A DNA stretch of 64,000 nt from Biscogniauxia marginata (taxonomy: Eukaryota > Ascomycota > Sordariomycetes > Xylariales > Xylariaceae), in NCBI GenBank assembly GCA_022695795.1, contig MU404069.1, forward strand, positions 372,001 to 436,000, read 5' to 3'. Positions within the stretch are counted from its first letter, which is position 1, and the number at the start of each line of letters is the position of its first letter. Of the stretch, positions 56,558 through 64,000 are shown piece by piece. A program made the position numbers and the translations under genes. A model generated the notes under the pieces. It saw nothing but the letters and a program-made list of their open reading frames with translations. It did not search any database and had not been told where the DNA came from.

Positions 56558-58201
56558 CTTTTCCTTGTTATTTGCAGTATTACAATTCAAAAGAGACACC
56601 ATGTACAAGAAACACTTCTCCTTTCTCTCTACGGAATATCTGGGGGGGAGAGGAAGACGATAGTAGAATAAGAAGTGAGAGCAAGAAGAAAGACAAAGGC
56701 ATAAGCTGAGGTAAGTAGCGGGGGTGGTGCTTCAGGGTATTTCAATTCAAAGCTCCCCCGAGCTCCCGCCCACACAAACGTCAGGGTGGTGCAGTTGGTT
56801 TCATTTAGTCGTTCTGATAGGGGGCTCGTCAGCTCCTTGCGCCATGCAGATTGATTGATATATGCATCGCTACGTTGGAATGCACATACATGTAGGAAGA
56901 AAACAACCCTCAAGGTCCCCTGTGGGGGCTCCTTGTGTTACATGCAAACCAGAAGATATACCGACTTAGGGGTCTTGGGGGGATTACAGGATCCTTCGGA
57001 TTGATGCAGCTAAAGATGCGCAAGATGCATTCGTGTCGTAGCTAAAGTAACGGTACAATACCCTATGTAAGTAAGACTTAGGGTTAAATCTAGCCAATGA
57101 GGGCTCATCCTGCTATAGAGGGTGGAGTAGATAAGACCAACTAGAAGCAAGCATTCTTGTGGAGCTTCACCGTTTCGGGAGTTTCTACTTGTTATAGTGA
57201 CAACACGTGGTTACACTCAGAAAGAACATGAGTTATTAGAAGGATTATACATAGTCGCAGTGCATCTTTAAGTTACACGCCTAGCGTATGTAGCTGCATG
57301 GGACTTCGAAGTGCCAGGGACGAGTAGGTATACTGCATACCGAGTAAAGTGTATTTATTGGGAACTTGAAAGGATCGTCAGAAACTATCAATCATATCAC
57401 TTCGGCTCTTGGTATGTTGGTCAGCTTAACTCCGTGATCTACATCTTACCATCTTACCTCAGAATGCACATGTAAATTAATTGATATGCTGTGTGTAACC
57501 CACCATCGCTTCGTCCTCTATGTAGGACTTCTGTTATATGTCAGAATAGCTTAAGGTATGTAGTTCAGCTGGGGCTCTTCCAGATCTATTCGTTGAACCA
57601 AGCTCCTAACTTTAAAAGTCACCCAATCTAGAACTCGATCTGGTGTACTCCATCCAATCCCAATCGCAAGATTATATTCGATCAGTCGGGCCAGCGGTCC
57701 CGAACTATCCCGGCTGACACCGCGTATGGCATGCGACCGTGGTGACAGCCTGTGGCCCCCCTCCCCTGTAACTCGTGGCCTTCTGTGTGGAACAACCTTT
57801 CAGGGGGGAGGGGCGGGGATTTCCACTCTGTATGAAGTATTGTACATACGGTAATACCTAGTATACGCTACCCATTTCGTTAGTTCAATACCTATGTACT
57901 AAATAAAAGGACAACTGAATTTATATAAACAGTGCCTATACTATTGATCTTATCTCAACACCATTGGCATGGACGATATTACTGTAGTAAATATCCATGT
58001 TTACTACTCTGCCCAGGTAAAATTCTAAAAGTTGTGCTTCGACGAAGCCCATATGCCGTTTATGCAGTGAGTTGCCGATGCGGGGAAAAAGAATCAGACA
58101 TATCAAATAAGATCTATGAATCGACGTAGCCTTGCAATCGTATCATCATCTCACCCCGAGCCGAAGAATGGGCAGATGAGAAGAGCTTCTCATATCTGAA
58201 A
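56558..58201. other. Intergenic region between divergent genes
   Basis: It holds the promoters of the FAD oxidase (minus) and the SDR (plus). A GC-rich patch near 57690-57830 contains a CCCCCCTCCCC/GGGGGGAGGGG imperfect inverted pair. No gene is supported. Confidence 0.5.
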
Positions 58202-59044
58202 ATGCCTAGTCATCGAGTCGCAGTCATCACAGGCGGCGCATCAGGCATCGGTCTGGCCGTCGCAGGATCTCTCGCGCAGAAGGGCTGGTCGGTACATATT
58301 TTCGACCTTAGCAAACAGGAGGAACAATCCATCGCCAATCAGATCTCTGCTACAACATTCCACGAAGTCGATGTTAATTCCTGGCAGTCTCTGTCCTCAG
58401 GCTTCGACAAGGTCTTCCAGGCAGAGAGTCGACTAGATTTTGTATTTGCGAACGCCGGAATTATGGAGAAGGGGGGTTTCTACGAGAGACATGATCTGAG
58501 TTTACCTCCGCCGCCGCTAGAAGAATCGACCATCGATACCAATCTAAAGGGAGTCGCGAGGACGGCCTATCTCGCGCAGCACTATTTCAGAGGTAATCCG
58601 GACGGTGCCAAGGACTGCGTTTTAGTGGTGACGTCCAGCATTGCTGGCATCTACCCCCAGGATTTCACTCCTCTGTACGCAGCAACCAAAGCAGGCATTC
58701 TGAACTTCATGCGTTCGGTCGCAGGCCCTTTCTACAAGAACGATGGGATACGAACATATGCGATCTGCCCCGGAAGCGTTCGGACTAACCTGCTCGGCAA
58801 GGATCTATGGGACGCCTATCCACAGCAGTATCTAACGTCCATGGAGAACGTCACCGCTACGGTAGATGCACTCATCAGAGGAGGCCAAATGAAAGATTCT
58901 GATGGTCAAGTCGTTGACCTGAACTCAGAGCATGGGCTCGCTGCCGAGATCTTCGTTGATGATATCTATTTCAGAGGGCCGCCAGGTCCTTGCAATGATG
59001 GCATGAGGTTTATTATGAACTATATGTCAAATAATAAGAAATAG
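58202..59044 (+). CDS. Short-chain dehydrogenase/reductase
   Basis: This intronless classical SDR has 280 residues. The cofactor motif TGGASGIG is at 10-17 and Asp35 after beta-2 (IFDLS) indicates NAD(H) preference. The NAG motif is at 84-86 and Asn114 is in the TNLKG helix. The catalytic Ser lies in VVTSSIAGIYP (145/146), with Tyr159 and Lys163 in YAATK. The 15-hydroxyprostaglandin-dehydrogenase-like layout includes the ICPGSVRTNL loop. All catalytic residues are present, so it should oxidise a secondary alcohol or reduce a ketone of unknown identity. It is divergent from the FAD oxidase, with 1.6 kb between them. The ATG at 58202 is the first and leads directly into the fold. Confidence 0.92.
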   Translation: MPSHRVAVITGGASGIGLAVAGSLAQKGWSVHIFDLSKQEEQSIANQISATTFHEVDVNSWQSLSSGFDKVFQAESRLDFVFANAGIMEKGGFYERHDLSLPPPPLEESTIDTNLKGVARTAYLAQHYFRGNPDGAKDCVLVVTSSIAGIYPQDFTPLYAATKAGILNFMRSVAGPFYKNDGIRTYAICPGSVRTNLLGKDLWDAYPQQYLTSMENVTATVDALIRGGQMKDSDGQVVDLNSEHGLAAEIFVDDIYFRGPPGPCNDGMRFIMNYMSNNKK

Positions 59045-59935
59045 CTTCATAGAGAACGTAGTTTCGTTCCTTTTGGATCATCCCCTTGACATTGATGAAA
59101 GACACGTTCCATATTTGTAGCACTAATATCCCGAAACCAACCCCTAGCTAGTATTATCTTCATATGAACATGAACTCATGCTTCCTCTGCGACGAGTTCT
59201 CAAATTCATTCTTTATTCTGTGATCAACTGTAACCGATAATAATTTCGATGACTGGCAAGTGCTCGGCATCTAAGTCACTAATAGTTGAAGTATTCTCCT
59301 CAATATATTGTGGTATGTTATTAGGCCTGAATCAAATATTCCAGGAAAGTTCTAACTGGATTATTCTTTCCTCTTTTTCTTTCTAAGGAGTCTGTTCTCT
59401 ATATCCGTCTAACAGCCCTTTTGTTAGGCAAATGTGAAGTGATTAATAAATTTGTAACTCGAGTGTGAATGAGAGTAGCGTATTAGCTCAACTTAAGAAA
59501 ATTATCATTCTATATTGTTCTTTCAACGCCGAGACTAGTGGACATATCGAGAGTCGAACGAGAAATCGAATACAAGGAATTCATAAATGAGAGTTGAGTC
59601 TCGTTGCCCGAACGCGTAAGAAGGCCGGCAATCACTTTCATAAATAGTATCCCACGTGAGAATCGCCGATAGATAACTACTCGTTCTATATGCCAGTAGA
59701 GTAGGGATTGCCGATTCTTGTAATATTACCATATGTTCTATCGACTGTCAACAGTCGACAAACCGAACGGAAGACCACGGAAGACCACACAACCTTCTTT
59801 TCTTTAAATTTTTTATTTTCATTTCCTCTGCCTACTTTACCTACCTTGGTACTCAATCGCCTCTTCTCTTCGTGTTTTTTTGCCTACTTCCACGCACCTA
59901 TTCTCCGAGGCTAGCATTGCAGCGCCCCTTGGACG
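59045..59935. other. Intergenic region
   Basis: AT-rich 3' flank of the SDR, then a CT-rich stretch at 59790-59930 that is the likely leader of the next gene. No other gene is seen. Confidence 0.55.
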
Positions 59936-60912
59936 ATGGATCTCAAACCACCTAAATCACCAGAACGTGTCGCCTGTGGCATTTTCAGCTATGACAAGCA
60001 AGGCGGTTTCAGGGCCTACGGACACCCTCGAGAGATGGTGGAGCCATCCATGGTGATCGGAAGAAGCAGGTCATGGTTGCTAGCCCAGCTTACACACTAC
60101 GGTGTCACATTTGACCCAGAAGCCGATGATTCTTCTCTGAAGGAGATGCTGCTTTCCTTGGCACAGGAACCCGATGTAAGTCATTACTTTCAACAGGCAT
60201 ACACCAGCATATACTGACCATCCTACAGGCTCTCCAGAAACCCTCGGACGTCAAAGCCTTCGCAGAAGACCTCAGGGCCAAATACCTCAAACGACTGACA
60301 GACTACCGAGTGGCTATGGTAACTTGGAGGGAACGCAAGTTCGCATCACTAAAGTCTCCAACCGATCAGATCAAGTTCGACATTGAAAAGTTCATGGCAA
60401 AATACTTTCTAGACTATGCCGGAAAGCCGTCACCGTCAAAAACTAGAGAGGCACTGGTGCTCAAAATAGCCCCTATGGGTGAGCTCCGGGAATTCGTGGA
60501 CTCGATTCCAGGCCTTCGAGTACGAATTGGGTATAACATTACCGTTGTCGGCTGGGAGGAGAGTTTTTCCCGCGGACTTGACCGTGCATTCGAGAGCATT
60601 GGACGACCAAGCAATATCTTCGATGTCCCGACCAGCGAGGCCATGTTCGACGTCCCGCGCTTCATCCGGAAGTACTTTCTCGACGAGGAAGGGAGAGCCC
60701 TGCCAAGCAAGACAACCGAGCCTGTCCAACTATCCCAATTTCTGTCCTCCAAACAGAGGGAACTGCTTGCCTCGACTATTCAGACTTTCACGACCTTGAC
60801 AATGGCCGAGATCGTATCAATTCGCGGCAGATATACTATCGTGGGCTGGGAGGATGATGTCAACGTGCACACGGCGATGAATATGGCCTACGATATCTAC
60901 GACTCAGAGTAG
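59936..60912 (+). CDS. Protein with an internally duplicated domain, unknown function
   Basis: Two exons (59936-60175 and 60229-60912) encode 307 residues. The 53-bp intron has a GTAAGT donor and a CTACAG acceptor. Two copies of one module follow each other. Copy 1 (about 130-204) begins FDIEKFMAKYFLD, has PSPSKTREALVL and ends ITVVGWEESFSRGLDRAFES. Copy 2 (about 220-304) begins FDVPRFIRKYFLD, has ALPSKTTEPVQL and ends YTIVGWEDDVNVHTAMNMAY. The shared pattern is a helix FxxxxFxxKYFLD, then PSKTxE, then a VGWE strand before a last helix. The N-terminal 80 residues carry YGHPREMVEPSMVIGR. I recognise no family. Small size and a duplicated binding-like module suggest a scaffold or effector-type protein, without proof. 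Confidence 0.75.
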
Positions 60913-61794
60913 ACCAACTCGCGTTGGAATAGGCAACGCTTCCTAGACATCCACCTACCCAACCGCGCGCACAATCTTGTCACCCTCCTCCTCTACCTCA
61001 ACGGTCTGTCGCAGTCATACCTTCGATCTATAGGCAACAACGTTTGGCACGTCTTGGTGTGCTTATAGGGGTTTCTCACTAATTCAGATCCTGCAGAGAT
61101 CTTATAGCTTTCCGCTTATTGCGCAACTTGTCTATTCGTCTAGGTAATTTCCTTAGGAATCAAACAAAACTTCAATTTGTTGACAACCGGCTTATTGCTA
61201 GCCAGACGGTACTTCCTTCTAGCCGTGAAAATAGTTGTGTTTATGTGCTCTCTCTTCACCCTAGCCTAATCTCCCAGCTCAGGTCTTGATGTTCGCCTAG
61301 AATTAAAATATTGGCGTCAGTTAGCTGTCGTATAAATTATACCCGTATATCCTTAAGCCGCTACTATATCCCAATGATCTTCAAATAGTTGATGTTGTCC
61401 AGAAAAATGGCTATCAGATACTCTACTACAGAAGCAAAATCTATTATTATATGGGTTCCCTGATGGTAACCGGGTAATTTTTTACGTCCTGTTGAGAATC
61501 CCACCTCGGAGGACGTTGTACCTCCGAAATTAGATATTAAGTACGAAATATGCGGCTAGCTTTAAGGCAAAATAGCCCCTCCGGTGTTCTGATAACATGG
61601 AAGTACTTATTAGAGCCCATAGCTTACTACATCTGTGAAACATACAGAACTATTATGTCGGTCATCAGTAGTGACATCAATCAGAATTTGAAGGCCCTTT
61701 CAATAATGCTACTGGGCATATCGACAGCAGCAGTGCTCCCGCGAGGTTTGGACGAGGTATATTCTGTTTCCTCGAACTAGCATTGTTCCATGAC
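60913..61794. other. Convergent intergenic region
   Basis: A 76-codon frame at 61550-61780 starts with ATG but has no recognisable domain. Otherwise AT-rich and non-coding. Confidence 0.5.
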
Positions 61795-62841
61795 CTATAA
61801 AGTCATCCACTCAAGTAGCTCTCCCATGACGGCGTTTGACAAGTCAGGATATGTTTCGAAGACTTCCTGGAAGTGATCTCTATCCCATAATTTATCTATT
61901 TTACCCGCGATACAACGGGTAACAAGGACCCTCAAACTATCTTTGGCGCCGCTTTTGTCGACTGTGTTGGTAAAGCAGTAGTCCGACAACGTAGTAATCG
62001 CAGAGATAATATCTCTTTCTAAGTCAAACTGAACAATAGCTTGATGGAGATTCTCGAGGCTGAGCACCATAAGTCTTTCGATATCGTAATAATCGGCCAG
62101 AACATAGAGACGCGCATGACTCAGGAGGACCTCGGAAGTGGTTATAGGGGCAAGTGATGGATATTCCTCTAGTTTATACGGCTCCGGCGCGGTGAAGGTC
62201 GTCTCCTTGAATCGATTCCACGCCCCGCCAAAGAAAAAGCCTAGCGGTTCCAGTAGTATTTCCGACAATCTCGGCCGTTCCGACGGTTTAATGAGGCAAT
62301 GTCCCTTCTTTTCCTTCACGGGTGCTATGCAGTCGTCATCCTCCCTTTTTGATTCAGGAACACGCTGCGGTACCGCCGCTACGTATTTTCCGGTGTAGGC
62401 AAATTGGCAAAAACGAATGAACGTTCCTTCATGGACCTCAGGCCATTCGACGATTCCTTCCTTCGCTTCTTTCATCTTGCCGTTGACTAATGTTGCGAGT
62501 GGCTTAGATAGATGGGCGACGAGGTCGACATGCATCATGAACTCTTTCTTGTTTGGGCCAACTAGGAACCGAAATGGCTTCGAGGCCGCGATGCTGTAGC
62601 AGGACGAGTTAGCCACATAAGATTATGGTGGCAAGCCAGTAGATCCTCACATTTCGTATGGCACACTCTCCATATTTTGGGAGCTCTTATCCGGGGTTTC
62701 AACAGGTGGAGGATCTAGATCACGTTTTGTGTCGAGTTCATTTTCTTGTAGCGTGTGTGCGTGTTCTCCGTACGCTTGGGGTGGAGGGAAGTTCCAGTTC
62801 TTCTTTTTCTTCTTTGCCATTTTCCTCGTCGCTTTTATCAC
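61795..62841 (-). CDS. BTB/POZ domain protein
   Basis: Two exons (62841-62651 and 62593-61795) encode 329 residues. The 57-bp intron (GTGAGG donor, CTACAG acceptor) joins SVPYEI to IAASKPFRFLVGP. The N-terminus is Lys-rich (MAKKKKKNWN). A second ATG at 62820 may be the true start. The BTB fold starts at about residue 64, with FRFLVGPNKKEFMMHVDLVA, HLSKPLATLVNG, VEWPEVHEGTFIRFCQFAYT and GKYVAAVPQ. The C-terminal part is helical (LLSHARLYVLADYYDIERLM), typical of fungal BTB proteins where it follows the BTB domain. Such proteins act as dimerising adaptors, some of them for Cul3 ligases. The partner is unknown. Confidence 0.85.
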
Positions 62842-64000
62842 AGTATTCCTCCTCCGAGCGGGGAAACATGAGTTCTTAAGTCGACTCTGGACGTCGGCGC
62901 AATTCTATGCAGTGAACGCCCAACTATTTCTACTCACCCAATCATATATCAAAACGTCTTACAGGTATCTAAAACAGGCGCTTGCATGCATTGTGAATGT
63001 GACAGATCATGCCCAGATTGTTGGTCGTTTCTCTGTCATGGACACTCATGTATGCATTCAACATCGATCGAAAGCTCTCGATGTGGTGAAAACCACTCTC
63101 TGACATATACCATTGACAGACGGGCTACTTAATCAGCATCTACACTTGGCTGTATTTTGTTGTTTGTAACAGGGCCCCAAGAGTGAGCAAGAAAGAAAAA
63201 GTTATAATAGGGAACGGAAGACATGGTCTATCAAATCATCCTACCCCCCGTCCCAGAGGGTCTTTAGGGGGCACCAATGACACCACACGAAAGCGTTTGA
63301 CACAGGAAATGTCTTAAGTTTCCTAAATGATGCATATTGACTCTGCTGTGAGATCCCGAAAGCATGAATACCGTACAAATTTATCTTTCATCCAACTTGA
63401 TGTTAGAATACGTGCCTCTATAATCTTCTTTAGCTGGCAGTGGACGCCACGCATAAGAGCACCTCCCTTACAGGCTTAACAATCAGCCTCGTCTATCGAA
63501 TCTAGTTTTCAATTTGGAGGTGCGTAAAACGACCTTTGGCCACTCCCAAACCGGCACCAGAGTCCTTCCCGCCACAGTCTCGGGACCTAGTACCGCTTTG
63601 TAGAGGTCCATTCAAGAAAACCCGGGATTGACTCGTGCCAGTAATAGCACTGCATCGGGTTGATTAGGAGGTAAGCTAGTATAAAGACGGTGCTTTGGAG
63701 TAAACGGCACACATGCCGCCGGAATGAAACTACAAGGTGAAAATAGATGCGAATATAAATGACCAAGATGGTGAAGCCGTTTAGGCATCTAACAAATCGA
63801 TTCCGCAACGAACAGCATATCTACCAATCACAAGCTAAAGCGCGCGTCAGACCTGCCACTTTGGCAGTCATGATACTATCAATACACTCGATACAGAGCA
63901 CTATAGGGGCGAGTTTACAACAGACGGAAGCGAAAAAGCCTGATAAGTGTTGATTTATATAGGAAAAAACTGCCATGCGCCTTAGCTTAGTGAAACTTAT
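62842..64000. other. Right-end intergenic region
   Basis: No supported gene to the window edge. Short frames at 62.9-63.1 and 63.6-63.95 kb have no recognisable domain. Confidence 0.5.

Noticed and set aside
59540..59612. Possible tRNA on the minus strand (GTTCGACTC motif)
   Set aside because: The T stem does not pair and no anticodon arm fits.
1..64000. CRISPR arrays, bacterial insertion sequences, operons, ribosome binding sites
   Set aside because: Spliced genes, fungal families and a eukaryotic tRNA show nuclear fungal DNA. No regularly spaced repeats or bacterial elements were seen.

Overview
The window looks like a filamentous ascomycete chromosome (Pezizomycotina, probably Sordariomycetes; the class is inferred from overall protein character, not from a search). 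Genes are split by short GT-AG introns of about 50-170 bp, intergenic spaces are long and fairly AT-rich, and the families are typical of such fungi: Def1, a GH11 xylanase, a PLAC8 protein, F-box and BTB proteins, an NmrA-like reductase and a berberine-bridge-type oxidase. I support 19 protein-coding genes, one of them cut by the left edge, plus one tRNA-Thr, four gene relics, one probable Copia-type LTR, one strongly AT-rich block and one assembly gap. Splice junctions were placed by hand from GT/AG signals, reading-frame phase and family alignment.

Layout. 0-11 kb: 5' end of def1 (minus), a conserved protein of unknown role, a two-pass membrane Kelch protein (minus) and an F-box/leucine-rich protein. 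11-25 kb: a beta-hydroxyacid dehydrogenase, an MFS relic, tRNA-Thr(CGT), a DUF3176-like relic, a D-2-hydroxyacid dehydrogenase, an NmrA-like reductase (minus) and an eEF1B-gamma-type GST (minus) whose second intron holds the gap. 25-32 kb: a secreted GH11 xylanase with XlnR/Xyr1-type upstream sites, an LTR, an F-box protein, an AT-rich block and an SRR1-like protein. 33-46 kb: a possible small spliced gene, two large low-complexity fungal proteins and a PLAC8 protein.

47-64 kb looks like a partly decayed secondary-metabolism neighbourhood. Head-to-head MFS and cytochrome P450 relics have both lost their N-terminal halves. Next come an intact alcohol acetyltransferase, a secreted FAD oxidase with both covalent-flavin residues and a short-chain dehydrogenase. 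An uncharacterised protein with an internal duplication and a BTB protein close the window. No polyketide, peptide or terpene synthase is visible, so a biosynthetic cluster is an inference.

The most interesting items are the double 5'-truncation of the MFS/P450 pair, the hairpin/homopolymer/gap intron in the GST gene, the duplicated domain near 60 kb, and a likely unannotated spliced exon pair near 34 kb.
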